The notes below the pieces were generated by a model. It was not told the DNA's origin. It searched no databases and worked only from the letters and a program-made list of their open reading frames with translations. This document shows positions 23,889-31,955 of a DNA stretch of 44,645 nucleotides, in pieces. The position numbers and the translations under genes are program-made. Source of the stretch: a virus; IMG/VR virus record IMGVR_UViG_3300032677_000056, positions 1 through 44,645 of that record; one strand, 5' to 3'. Each line of letters opens with the position of its first letter. Within the stretch, counting starts at the first letter, position 1.

Positions 23889-25226
23889 ATGGATAAAAAG
23901 ATAGACAGCAAAGCAATCGCAGGAATGTCTCAACATCGTTCTCCTGCATTCGTATCAGCATACCTTGACATGATGCTAACGCATCGCATGCCGGGATTAA
24001 GAATCATAGGTATGATGACTTTTTTAGAAGAAAACATCTTACGAAAAGCATGGGATCGCTTGGAAGAGAATCAAAGCAAGCCGTATATCAGTCAGGAGAT
24101 GCGCAAGAAGGCAATGCTTGAGTTCTTCAATGTTGCCAAAAGCGTGAGTAAGATTCGAAAGTATCGTAAGTTCATCAAGCTTATGAGTCACTTCGATGAC
24201 TACATCATGAGCTTAGATCGCAACCAGATTGCAACAATGATAGCTGGAAAGGGCAAGAAGGACATCCAGATATACATTGGAAGTTATGCCAAGCGTTTCT
24301 TCAGCTACAATCCTCCATATCATGATAAAGGTGTGAAGCCTCTACATGATCAGTTGCCTCTGTATGCATGCTCTGGTGAGCTTGAAGCGGAGGAAATGGA
24401 CTATCACAAGATCGTCAAACTATCTCGTGGTGCATCTAACACGGGCGGTTACTGGAAGCAGAGCAACAAGCTTAACTTCTCCAGAGATGGCGGAGGTCAG
24501 CGTGAGACTCAGTTCCACATTGATCCTGTCCGTGCCAAGATCGTCTGCGGATTAGTCACTCGGCTTGGTGGACATCGCCGTAATGGTGGTCACATCCACA
24601 TCAACTGCAAGTATGACTACGCCACTGGTAAGCGTGTGTTTGACGCATTGCGTTATCACTTGTCCTGGACTCGCTGGCTTGTCAGCGGTGTCAGGCGTAA
24701 TCATACGTGGGCTCCTGTGAGCGGTACGGAACAGACGTTTGATCGTGCCATCGGTCACAAACAGGCCGCAGTCACAGCCAACACATGGCATCGCACTGGC
24801 ACTGTAGAGATGCGTGTATGGGGTACGACTAACAAACCAGAAGAGTGGCTTGGTAGAGCAAAGCTCATGCAGGCTATTGCCAAGTGGTCAGAGGCATTCA
24901 ACTGCACTCCGAACGATACGCCTTATCCTATCACGATGGACACGGCGCATCTTGCATGGCCTCAGTTCTTCTCTTGGGCATCTCGCAATGCTCCAGAGGG
25001 TCTGTGCTACGCTCTTAAGACTATGCGTAAGAAGTTGCGTACGGCTTCCACTCCGTCAGTAGATAAGCAAGCTTGCGAGGCATTCCTCACTGCATGGGAG
25101 CAGTCAGGTCGCACTTGCCGATGCTATCGCACTCGTCAGCCAGTCAGTCGCCCAGCCACCATTGATATCAGCGGAAATTCGCTAGGTATCGCTCAACCCG
25201 TAACAAATTGGATAACAGGAAACTAA
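23889..25226 (+). CDS. Amidoligase-like protein (COOH-NH2 ligase fold)
   Basis: A 445-residue protein. Residues 1-155 are a helical N-terminal domain of unknown origin. From about residue 160 the amidoligase_2 pattern appears in order: GELEAE (163-168, the conserved GxExE strand), SRDGGG (198-203), GGHIHIN (233-239), an Arg-rich helix (LSWTRWLVSGVRR), and TVEMRVWGTT (305-314). These match the acidic and basic residues that bind ATP and metal in glutamine-synthetase-like COOH-NH2 ligases. The enzyme would join a carboxylate to an amine. The next gene is a class II amidotransferase that can supply ammonia. Substrate unknown. The family call is firm; the function in the phage is inference. Confidence 0.75.
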   Translation: MDKKIDSKAIAGMSQHRSPAFVSAYLDMMLTHRMPGLRIIGMMTFLEENILRKAWDRLEENQSKPYISQEMRKKAMLEFFNVAKSVSKIRKYRKFIKLMSHFDDYIMSLDRNQIATMIAGKGKKDIQIYIGSYAKRFFSYNPPYHDKGVKPLHDQLPLYACSGELEAEEMDYHKIVKLSRGASNTGGYWKQSNKLNFSRDGGGQRETQFHIDPVRAKIVCGLVTRLGGHRRNGGHIHINCKYDYATGKRVFDALRYHLSWTRWLVSGVRRNHTWAPVSGTEQTFDRAIGHKQAAVTANTWHRTGTVEMRVWGTTNKPEEWLGRAKLMQAIAKWSEAFNCTPNDTPYPITMDTAHLAWPQFFSWASRNAPEGLCYALKTMRKKLRTASTPSVDKQACEAFLTAWEQSGRTCRCYRTRQPVSRPATIDISGNSLGIAQPVTNWITGN

Positions 25227-25230
25227 TCAT

Positions 25231-26226
25231 ATGTGTAAATTAGCAGGATGGACATCGTCCAAAGATCAGCCACTTAGCAAACAAGCCGCAGACTTAGCAC
25301 TGCAGGCCGCTCATGAAGTCATCATTCGCTCAGAAAAGGATGGCTTCGGCTATGCACAATCAGGATCAACTGGGCTTCGTGCCAAGTTCGTCCAGCCGTC
25401 AGAGTTCGAGAACATGGATTCGCTTACTAATCTGTATCGCAGAGCCGGGAACGCCGCTTCCGCATTCTCAACCAGTTATCGCACTTCTCAGGAAGGATCG
25501 TATGTAAATAACAAGCATATAATAGTTCATGGTCGTACTGCCACATGCGGTGTCAATCTTCAGAATGTGCATCCGTTTCGCCGTAAAGGTTGGACGCTTG
25601 CGCATAACGGAGTTGTTAACTGGGCAGGTCAGAAGTCAAAGGATCACGACTCGGTTAGTTGTGACTCTGAGCATCTTCTCATCTGTATGGCAGATCACAC
25701 TCCTATGCTTCAGCGTAAGGAGGCACTTAACCACATAACTGGTTATGCCGCATTCTTGGCTCTGAATCCACAAGGTAAGATGGTAGTTGCCGTAGATGAT
25801 AGAGCTTCGCTCTATGCAGGCATTACTAGCAAAGGGCGTTGGATCTTTGGTACGAACAAGGCCATCGTGGAGGCAATAGCAGATGCATGGAACGCTAAAG
25901 GCGTACAGGCTTATCCTATTGATAAATGGACATGGATGGAGTTCAACGCTAACGAGTTGTCTGATCCTGAGCTTTCAGAATGGAAGCACAAGGATGCTAC
26001 AAGTCATCAGCTTGGATTCGCATCTCGCAGTATCGGCAAGACCTATCAAACCTATTCAAACAACTACGGCTATCGTAGTCCGTATGAAAGGCCTACAACG
26101 ATCCTATCGGCAGAGCAAGCCGATCATCAGCGTGGAGTAATCGAAGAAGACTTCACGCTATATCCTGACGAGCAGGAGATCATAGACGCTCAACTATCAG
26201 GCATCCCTGACTACATGGGAGAATGA
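25231..26226 (+). CDS. Class II glutamine amidotransferase
   Basis: A 331-residue protein. Cys2 directly after the initiator Met (MCKLAGW) is the expected N-terminal nucleophile once Met is removed. HGRTATCG (100-107), NVHPF (112-116) and AHNG (124-127) are the signature segments of the Ntn-hydrolase GATase-II domain. A DSE (145-147) follows. The glutaminase domain covers about residues 1-230, and the C-terminal 100 residues are Tyr/Ser-rich and acidic with no synthase domain, so it must work with a partner. Four bases separate it from the amidoligase, the obvious partner. Confidence 0.85.
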   Translation: MCKLAGWTSSKDQPLSKQAADLALQAAHEVIIRSEKDGFGYAQSGSTGLRAKFVQPSEFENMDSLTNLYRRAGNAASAFSTSYRTSQEGSYVNNKHIIVHGRTATCGVNLQNVHPFRRKGWTLAHNGVVNWAGQKSKDHDSVSCDSEHLLICMADHTPMLQRKEALNHITGYAAFLALNPQGKMVVAVDDRASLYAGITSKGRWIFGTNKAIVEAIADAWNAKGVQAYPIDKWTWMEFNANELSDPELSEWKHKDATSHQLGFASRSIGKTYQTYSNNYGYRSPYERPTTILSAEQADHQRGVIEEDFTLYPDEQEIIDAQLSGIPDYMGE

Positions 26227-26309
26227 AGAATCGCCAAACACTCGTCGAAGCAATCATTGCTTTGATATGTTCGGTTCTCATTGCTTACTGGTCTGATAAG
26301 TATAAGTAA
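26223..26309 (+). CDS. 28-residue membrane peptide ending the operon
   Basis: MKNRQTLVEAIIALICSVLI then AYWSDKYK: a single membrane segment with a basic end on each side. Its ATG overlaps the amidotransferase stop (ATGA), and a strong terminator begins nine bases after its stop. It is too short for a family assignment. With the 31-residue peptide upstream it suggests that the enzymes act at the membrane. Confidence 0.6.
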   Translation: MKNRQTLVEAIIALICSVLIAYWSDKYK

Positions 26310-26317
26310 AATGCACA

Positions 26318-26352
26318 GGGGAGTCCGGCTAACGCCGGGCTCCCCTTTTTTA
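26318..26352 (+). terminator. Strong terminator of the amidoligase operon
   Basis: GGGGAGTCCGGC and GCCGGGCTCCCC form a 12-bp stem with one G-U pair and the loop TAAC, followed by seven T (one interrupted by A). Its inner part, GGCTAACGCC, also forms the core of the hairpin at 22261-22278. Confidence 0.9.
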
Positions 26353-26392
26353 CTGCATCGGCTCGGCTTCGCCTCGCCTCGCTTTTCCGCCG

Positions 26393-26436
26393 AACTTGTT
26401 AGGGCGACCAGAGCCTAACTTGTTAGGGCGACCAGA
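26393..26436. repeat. 20-bp direct repeat, two copies, period 24
   Basis: Two identical 20-base units beginning AACTTGTTAGGGCGACC lie at 26393-26412 and 26417-26436 with the four bases GCCT between them. They sit between the operon terminator and the stop codon of the first minus-strand gene at 26438. They may be a protein-binding site, or a replication slippage product. Confidence 0.75.
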
Positions 26437-26437
26437 A

Positions 26438-26641
26438 TTATTCCTTGCCCTTGTTAGGATCTCTTATCGGGATCTGGATGAAAGGCATCGGTTCAATGCC
26501 ACGGCTTGCTAGCCACTTATCACAGGCTTCGCCAACGATCTTAGAGAGGTTGTTAAGATAATCATCCCAATCATCCTGAGATCTGCGGGTTTCAATGTGT
26601 AGAATTTCGTTATGCGGGACGTAGTTCTTGTGTGCTGGCAT
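26438..26641 (-). CDS. Small hypothetical protein
   Basis: A 67-residue protein from the ATG at 26641 (MPAHKNYVPHNEILHIETRR). The middle (DYLNNLSKIVGEACDKWLAS) is helical and the end is basic. It follows the 50-residue gene after one base beyond its stop. It is the last gene of the minus-strand replication-associated block. No family is recognised. Confidence 0.6.
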   Translation of the reverse strand: MPAHKNYVPHNEILHIETRRSQDDWDDYLNNLSKIVGEACDKWLASRGIEPMPFIQIPIRDPNKGKE

Positions 26642-26642
26642 C

Positions 26643-26795
26643 TTATTTCTTCCTCTTCTTACAGAAGATAAGGCTCCAGTTATCCCTGTATTGCTGTGAT
26701 GGAGGCCGGGTTCGGCCTTCAGAAGAAGCATCAATCTTCTTTTGCATGGATAACATGCGTGGAGACAGCTTGGAGTATTCTACCTTTTCGCTCAC
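26643..26795 (-). CDS. 50-residue basic protein, GTG start
   Basis: The frame MSEKVEYSKLSPRMLSMQKK leads to a basic C-terminus (FCKKRKK). The GTG start overlaps the stop of the previous gene (GTGA) and its stop is followed at once by the next ATG, the same tight packing as the neighbours. It is probably a real small protein of unknown function. Confidence 0.5.
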   Translation of the reverse strand: MSEKVEYSKLSPRMLSMQKKIDASSEGRTRPPSQQYRDNWSLIFCKKRKK

Positions 26796-27130
26796 TCAGT
26801 AATGATGGCTGATGGCTTCTTAGGCTCGTTGAATACGGAGTCGAGGAACTCGTCAATGGCGCAGAGAATACAAGCCTCCTTATCCTCATCTGGTGATCCG
26901 TGCATAAATCCCTCTGCATCCTTGGTGGACACGTAGATAAAAGCTCTAACTCCAGCTAAAAGCGTGAAGGCCTGATAAGAGCTTGCAAACAGCTTTGCAA
27001 TGCGGAGAGCCTCTTCTGGCGAGCACACGGAGCTAACTTGGCAGATCTCCCTGTTTTCCGAGTCAATAACTCGGTCTGCATCTGCGGCGAAGGGGAGGGT
27101 GAATTCAATGGGGTTGTCTGTTACGATCAT
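26792..27130 (-). CDS. Small hypothetical protein
   Basis: A 112-residue protein. It starts MIVTDNPIEFTLPFAADADR, has a helical middle (SPEEALRIAKLFASSYQAF) and an acidic end. No motif is recognised. Its start overlaps the stop of the upstream gene by four bases. Confidence 0.6.
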   Translation of the reverse strand: MIVTDNPIEFTLPFAADADRVIDSENREICQVSSVCSPEEALRIAKLFASSYQAFTLLAGVRAFIYVSTKDAEGFMHGSPDEDKEACILCAIDEFLDSVFNEPKKPSAIITE

Positions 27131-27276
27131 CGTTTATAGGTTGTTAGGATTGGTCTGACTAGGTCTGCTATCTGCTTTGTTTTACCGAGAGTGTTGTATT
27201 CCTCAATCTTCTTAAACGTGGAAAGCATGAGGTCTATTTCCGCACGGAGGTTGTTCACCAAGTCTTCTTCGTCCAT
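27127..27276 (-). CDS. Small helical protein
   Basis: A 49-residue protein from the ATG at 27276 (MDEEDLVNNLRAEIDLMLST). It is helical and ends in TTYKR. The stop and the next start overlap (ATGA). A longer frame up to 27327 exists but would need a non-ATG start inside the upstream gene. Function unknown. Confidence 0.5.
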   Translation of the reverse strand: MDEEDLVNNLRAEIDLMLSTFKKIEEYNTLGKTKQIADLVRPILTTYKR

Positions 27277-27283
27277 GATTGAA

Positions 27284-27514
27284 TTAAAGATTTGAGGCGA
27301 TTGCATTGCGTTGCTTCTGTAACTCAATTTCCTTCTTGGTTTCCACTAGGGAGATTTGATTGAGCATCATAACGCAATCAGTTTGGTGATCCCTGTAGAA
27401 CAAGGCTATTGCCTTCTCAGTCTTCTTTCTGACTGATTCAGCGAGGATATATGCGCCTAATGCTAGGCTAAAGACGATTCCGAAGAATCCGACTGCGATT
27501 ACGAATATTGCCAT
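27284..27514 (-). CDS. Small membrane protein with cytoplasmic helix
   Basis: A 76-residue protein: an N-terminal membrane helix (AIFVIAVGFFGIVFSLALGA) followed by a charged helix (KKTEKAIALFYRDHQTD, then ISLVETKKEIELQKQ) that could form a coiled coil. It resembles i-spanin or small envelope proteins in layout only. The 79-base gap upstream (27515-27593) contains an ACGTAG/CTACGT hairpin with a 5-base loop but no clear gene. Confidence 0.6.
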   Translation of the reverse strand: MAIFVIAVGFFGIVFSLALGAYILAESVRKKTEKAIALFYRDHQTDCVMMLNQISLVETKKEIELQKQRNAIASNL

Positions 27515-27593
27515 TTTAGTTGGGTTGAGGTGTTCAACATGGGTGTACCGAGAACCCAGTACGTAGCCATCCTACGTCTCTATGCCCTCAAGA

Positions 27594-27833
27594 TTAAGAT
27601 TTACGTGATTTTTTGCCTGAGCACTTCCACTTAGCACGGCTTAAGCGCAAGGGGGAGTTCTTATCCTTTGCGGCGGCAGGATGCTTCTTCATCTGCCCAT
27701 AAGAACGTGCACAATACGAATCTCCCTTGCTTGTGCCGGGAGCGATGCTGTAGCCCTTTGCCCCATACCTAACAGTCTTCTTCTTGCCAGTCTTGGGGTT
27801 GGTTACTACCTTCTTGAATTTCTTCTCAGTCAT
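27594..27833 (-). CDS. Small basic conserved phage protein (SYCARS motif)
   Basis: A 79-residue basic protein. KGYSIAPGTSKGDSYCARSY is followed by KDKNSPLRLSRAKWKCSG. I recognise this combination from small proteins of several phages, where its role is unknown. Two cysteines (about residues 41 and 70) could bind a metal or form a bond. It lies two genes from the helicase. Confidence 0.6.
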   Translation of the reverse strand: MTEKKFKKVVTNPKTGKKKTVRYGAKGYSIAPGTSKGDSYCARSYGQMKKHPAAAKDKNSPLRLSRAKWKCSGKKSRKS

Positions 27834-27838
27834 AAGTG

Positions 27839-28084
27839 TTAGAAGTTGATGTCCTCGTCCTCAAACTGGTTCTGGGCTGGCTTGGAAGGGTAGGCTTTAC
27901 GCTCACGCTTCTCGGACACTTTGCCAGAAAGGAACTGGTTTCCGTTCTTGCTGGTCTTATTCCAAGCACTGATCTCCCACTCCTTGCCATTAAGGTCGGT
28001 GAAGGTTCCAGTGAAGTTAGGGGCTTTGGGGTTGGTTCCCTTGTTACTGAACAGCACGAAGCTGTTTTTATTGTCGTATGGCAT
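27839..28084 (-). CDS. Small beta-rich protein, DUF736-like, near replication genes
   Basis: An 81-residue protein with NFTGTFTDLNGKEWEISAWN and KTSKNGNQFLSGKVSE, a beta-strand pattern like the small DUF736-type phage proteins, and an acidic C-terminal tail (QNQFEDEDINF) such as is found in single-strand DNA-binding proteins. A role in single-strand DNA handling is possible because it directly follows the helicase gene. The leader is A/C-rich without a Shine-Dalgarno sequence. Confidence 0.55.
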   Translation of the reverse strand: MPYDNKNSFVLFSNKGTNPKAPNFTGTFTDLNGKEWEISAWNKTSKNGNQFLSGKVSEKRERKAYPSKPAQNQFEDEDINF

Positions 28085-28101
28085 GTTGTGTTTTGTTTTG
28101 T

Positions 28102-29355
28102 TTAGTTCCTCTCATCGAACCGAAGGTATTCGGATCGGAATGAGAGAGGTATTCTTCCAGTTGCGGTTGCTCTTGACAAGGCAATATTCAACCACCAATC
28201 GGAAGGATTTTCTTCATCTCGCTGGATCTTGAGGAACAAGTCACAATCATGTTCGATGCCCCTTGATTCACGTGATGCCCCATCTGCATTGAGTTGGGTA
28301 AGGGCGATGATAGGGATGCCTAGTTCCTTTGCAAGTATTTTTATCGTGCGTGATGATTCAGCCACTTGCTGTTCCCTGCTGTCCTTGCGGTTGAGCGGTT
28401 CGATTAGCTGGATGTAGTCCACGACGAGAAGCTTGATGCCATGCACGGCAACCATGCGACGAGCGGCGGCTCGCAGTTGCAGTGGATTGATACTGCTCTC
28501 ATCACGAATGAAGATAGGTAGCTTGCTGACTTGTCCAATGCCCCACCTGATCTTGTCCATGAGTCCCTTTGTGGGATTCTTGGATAGTTCGCTGATGTCG
28601 GCTCCAGAGCATGATGCCACAAGCCTGTCCGTTAGCTCTCCGCTTCCCATCTCAAGCGATATGATGCCCACTGGCACATCCGTGAAGGCGGCTCTCATTG
28701 CCATGTTTAAGGCCAGAGCCGTTTTACCGCCCTTCGTTGGGGCTCCAATCACAATCACCTGACCATTACGGAATCCACCAGTGATGTCGTCCAGAGGCTT
28801 AATGCCAGTCGTGATGCCCATGAGCTTGCCTCGGTTCATCACCATCTCCTCATAGACTGACAAGCGGTTGTGAGCGGCCTCCTTGACTGTCTCAATCCTC
28901 CCCTTGCTCTCCGCATCGGCGGCAACGGCTACAAGAGCCTTCTGCACGATCTCGGACAGATCCTCGGATTCTGCTGGATTGCTGGCAGACTGAATGATCC
29001 TCTCGGCGGCACTCACGGCAAGCCTTGCAGTGTGCTTGTGGCGAAGTATGTCTAGGTACTGCTTCCAGTTGGAGGGAACGCATGGGAAGATGAAGCACTC
29101 GGATAAGAATGCCGCCCCTCCGCACATCTCAAGCGTTCCAGAGTTGTTCATATGTTCGGTAAGGGTTACGAGGTCGCAATCCTTGCCTTCCTTCCAAAGC
29201 TCAAGAACGGATTCAAAGATCCGCTTGTGAGCAGGGTGATGAAATAGCTTGGGCGTTGCATAGTCTGCGGCTTCATTGAGAATACCGGCACACTGAATAA
29301 CGCTTGACAAAAAGGCCTTCTCAGCCTCTTCCGAATATGGAGTGGCCTTAGTCAT
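28102..29355 (-). CDS. dnaB: Replicative DNA helicase, DnaB-type
   Basis: A 417-residue protein with the two-domain plan of DnaB. Residues 1-100 resemble the N-terminal primase-interacting domain (AEKAFLSSVI). The RecA-like ATPase domain has Walker A GAPTKGGKT (204-212), a Glu-rich helix after it (ISLEMGSGELTDRL), and Walker B LLVVDYIQL (309-317), followed by IALTQLN. It would unwind the phage replication fork. The gene overlaps the nuclease gene by eight bases. No primase or polymerase gene is seen, so host enzymes are probably used. Confidence 0.9.
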   Translation of the reverse strand: MTKATPYSEEAEKAFLSSVIQCAGILNEAADYATPKLFHHPAHKRIFESVLELWKEGKDCDLVTLTEHMNNSGTLEMCGGAAFLSECFIFPCVPSNWKQYLDILRHKHTARLAVSAAERIIQSASNPAESEDLSEIVQKALVAVAADAESKGRIETVKEAAHNRLSVYEEMVMNRGKLMGITTGIKPLDDITGGFRNGQVIVIGAPTKGGKTALALNMAMRAAFTDVPVGIISLEMGSGELTDRLVASCSGADISELSKNPTKGLMDKIRWGIGQVSKLPIFIRDESSINPLQLRAAARRMVAVHGIKLLVVDYIQLIEPLNRKDSREQQVAESSRTIKILAKELGIPIIALTQLNADGASRESRGIEHDCDLFLKIQRDEENPSDWWLNIALSRATATGRIPLSFRSEYLRFDERN

Positions 29356-30058
29356 TCTTATTCTTGCGTGTACGCTTTGGCTTGGCCTCCTTAGCCTCCT
29401 TCATTGCCCAATAAAGCTCTAACTGCTTCTTGAACACGAGCCAGTCGTAAAGGAGTTCGGTCTTCCATACCACTTGGAAGTCACCCTCCTCCTCCTTGCC
29501 AATCCTGACGATGGCATGATCCTTGATCCTCATGGTGTTGAGTTGTCCATGATTCTCATCCCATAGCTGTGCATAGCCAGCCACTTGCCTCCAGTACGGA
29601 TCGTTAATCCGCTTACTGGTCTTTAGGTCGATCAGCACGTGATCTCCGTTAGGCCTCTTGGCAACAAGGTCAATGGTTCCCCCATAACGCAATGCGTCAT
29701 GGACAAGCTGAGTCTCGGTAGCGACTTTCTCAAGCCCCTCTCCATCCCACCATTCTAGGAACTTGGAATAGCATCCCAAGGCCTTGTCGATCTTGTCCTG
29801 CTCGTAGTCCGAGAGATCGCAGACAAATCCATTTAGGAATGCCTCGCACATGAAGTGAGCGATTGTGCCGATGTCGGCGGCACGATCACGCTCCTTGCGA
29901 TAGTCCTTGCCCTCCGTTCCGAGCTTCCATGCCCATGCAATGAGAGCCTCTGGAGATTCACCGATCTTGCAAATCGTGGAGCCTCCGGGCACTTCTTCTC
30001 CGCTCTTGGTGTGATATTTTTGATGAGGTGCATTACGCACCAATTTGACTTTTTCCAT
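29348..30058 (-). CDS. PD-(D/E)XK exonuclease, Cas4/RecB-like
   Basis: A 236-residue protein. H68 in GTIAHFMCE, E115, D130 in GGTIDLVA, and the D144-x-K146 of VLIDLKTSK form the RecB-type active site, and QVAGYAQLW (158-166) is motif QxxxY. These residues chelate metal and cut DNA. Such proteins are used for recombination or for making single-strand ends for an annealing protein. The ERF protein at 39751-40479 is the likely partner, although encoded far away. It overlaps the helicase gene. Confidence 0.8.
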   Translation of the reverse strand: MEKVKLVRNAPHQKYHTKSGEEVPGGSTICKIGESPEALIAWAWKLGTEGKDYRKERDRAADIGTIAHFMCEAFLNGFVCDLSDYEQDKIDKALGCYSKFLEWWDGEGLEKVATETQLVHDALRYGGTIDLVAKRPNGDHVLIDLKTSKRINDPYWRQVAGYAQLWDENHGQLNTMRIKDHAIVRIGKEEEGDFQVVWKTELLYDWLVFKKQLELYWAMKEAKEAKPKRTRKNKND

Positions 30059-30059
30059 T

Positions 30060-30230
30060 TTAGTATGCCCTCACAGGCTCTTGAATTTCCCCTTCGATCT
30101 CAATGCCGCAATTAGGGCATTGACTTGGTTCGATACTAGCTTCTTGTCCTAGAAGAGTGACGATGAACTCGTTCTCCTCTCCGCATGAATTGCAGACAAG
30201 CATGTCGCAATACTTCTTGGTGTTTTCCAT
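30060..30230 (-). CDS. Small zinc-ribbon protein
   Basis: A 56-residue protein from the ATG at 30230 (MENTKKYCDML). It has CNSCGEE and, after about 20 residues, CPNCGIE, two CxxC pairs of a rubredoxin- or zinc-ribbon-type knuckle. It lies between TerL and the nuclease with one-base spacing. It may bind DNA or a protein partner. Confidence 0.65.
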   Translation of the reverse strand: MENTKKYCDMLVCNSCGEENEFIVTLLGQEASIEPSQCPNCGIEIEGEIQEPVRAY

Positions 30231-30263
30231 GTTGTTGTGCGAGGAGGTTGTGCCTCGCAACAA

Positions 30264-31952
30264 TCACGAGTAGTCGGATTCCAAATCGTTATCAAGAATA
30301 AAATTCTCCCATTCTGGATCGTCCTCTCCACCATACCCAACGGCATTGCCCAATCCATTGTTGTTGACGAAGAGATAAACTAGAAGGCTTAAGGCATCGG
30401 CTCTGTCTGGAGATCCTCCCTTCGTGCGTTTCTTCAAATCCTTCTTCGATTCCAGCAAGGTCTTCTCATTACGAAGCGTGTAGATACGAGCACATAGCTC
30501 CCTAGCAGTGAGATCATCCAGACCACGCAATCTCCCTGCCATGATAATTGTCCTGATTTGCCCCCATAGTTGGCTCACACGATTGGCGTAGATTTCCCTC
30601 GCAGAGCGAGAGTCCTCCATGCTTATCGGGGTGTCCGATGGAGATCCACCAAAGCTAACCCTCCTAAATCCGTTCTTCCATCTTTGCTGGATGATGTCTG
30701 CTATTGCGGCTCCTGCACCAGTTGCGTCAATAGCAAAGTTCTCGGGGTCGATATTGCGCTTGACAAGTTCCTGTATGGTCTGATCAGCCACTTGATATGC
30801 CAGCGGATAGTTATCACTCTCCATGAGTTGAATGCGGATGATGTCTCCTAGGGATAGCATCATCTCGCCATCCACGGCCTTGCCCATCGTTGCAAACCTT
30901 ATGATGCAATCATCGCCATCAGTAGTGAAGGCGGGGTCTAAGGCGGCAATCTGAACCAAGTCCCCACCTGTCCAAATTACTTTATCCCTAGCCCCGCCCT
31001 CATTGATGGTTGCTTGATCCAAGATGGTATTTTTAGCACCAGACTTAGACCACATGCCTCGGCAGTAACTATTCCACTCAAGGCTACCTTCGCCGAATAC
31101 TGAGCGGATGGTGTTGACGTTGTCAATTCCAAATAGATAGGGGTAGATGGTTTTGCCAGCCTTGATGTTTGGGCTCTTGAGTCCATCGAATCTCACGCAT
31201 ATACCAGACTTTGTCTCCCAATGCTCATCGTCATCTTGGATGCTGTTCCACCCCATGCGTGGCTCACAGAATAATCCATGAGAGTCGAATTGGCTGGAAG
31301 CGTTGGCAATGGCAATGAAATGGTAGAAGTCCGTACCCACTGCCAAGTTTGCACGAGCCGAGAAGATAGCAGGGTTGGTTTGTGCGGCCTCGTCCACCAT
31401 GATTATCATTCTGGGTAAGTGCACCCCCTGCAATGTTCCAACGGCCTTCTCAATAGATCCACTTTCCACGGCAAGAGCCATAATAGCCGATCTATCGTCT
31501 CCTTTCTGGAACTGGATCTTGGTCTGGGAGTCCACCACGTTAAGACCGAATAAAGGGCTTACAGGGCGAATGAAGCGCATAGCCTCCGCCCACACACGTC
31601 CACGCAATGACTTAACTGTGGCTGAAGTCAGAGCCACTCTGGTTGCCATGGGCCGAGCCAGATACTCCACAATAGAGAGGAGGGTAAAGGTGAATGTCTT
31701 GCCTGCACTGGCACATCCAGTCACCCCTATCTCGTTGTAGTTAGTCCATGCCCATAAAGCCATCTCATTCCAATCATTCCAGCTTCTTATCACGTCAGGC
31801 CAGATTAACTGGATAACGTGCTTGATATGCCTATCCCTAGACATACCTGAGAACTTGGAAGGATCTTTCTCAGCAACCATAAGGAGCTCAACCTCAAGTT
31901 GAGACACCTTAGGGTATTTGCTTAGATCCAGACCATACGTCTGGACGGACAT
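30264..31952 (-). CDS. terL: Terminase large subunit
   Basis: A 562-residue protein. The ATPase domain has Walker A GCASAGKT (79-86) and Walker B IIMVDEA (183-189), followed by a motif III region (IANAS). The RNaseH-like nuclease domain has IAALDP (D339), FAIDATG (D409) and PDRADAL (D516/D519), the three acidic sites of terminase nucleases. It packages DNA into the prohead through the portal and cuts the concatemer. It begins three bases after the scaffold-like gene. Confidence 0.95.
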   Translation of the reverse strand: MSVQTYGLDLSKYPKVSQLEVELLMVAEKDPSKFSGMSRDRHIKHVIQLIWPDVIRSWNDWNEMALWAWTNYNEIGVTGCASAGKTFTFTLLSIVEYLARPMATRVALTSATVKSLRGRVWAEAMRFIRPVSPLFGLNVVDSQTKIQFQKGDDRSAIMALAVESGSIEKAVGTLQGVHLPRMIIMVDEAAQTNPAIFSARANLAVGTDFYHFIAIANASSQFDSHGLFCEPRMGWNSIQDDDEHWETKSGICVRFDGLKSPNIKAGKTIYPYLFGIDNVNTIRSVFGEGSLEWNSYCRGMWSKSGAKNTILDQATINEGGARDKVIWTGGDLVQIAALDPAFTTDGDDCIIRFATMGKAVDGEMMLSLGDIIRIQLMESDNYPLAYQVADQTIQELVKRNIDPENFAIDATGAGAAIADIIQQRWKNGFRRVSFGGSPSDTPISMEDSRSAREIYANRVSQLWGQIRTIIMAGRLRGLDDLTARELCARIYTLRNEKTLLESKKDLKKRTKGGSPDRADALSLLVYLFVNNNGLGNAVGYGGEDDPEWENFILDNDLESDYS

Positions 31953-31955
31953 GGA

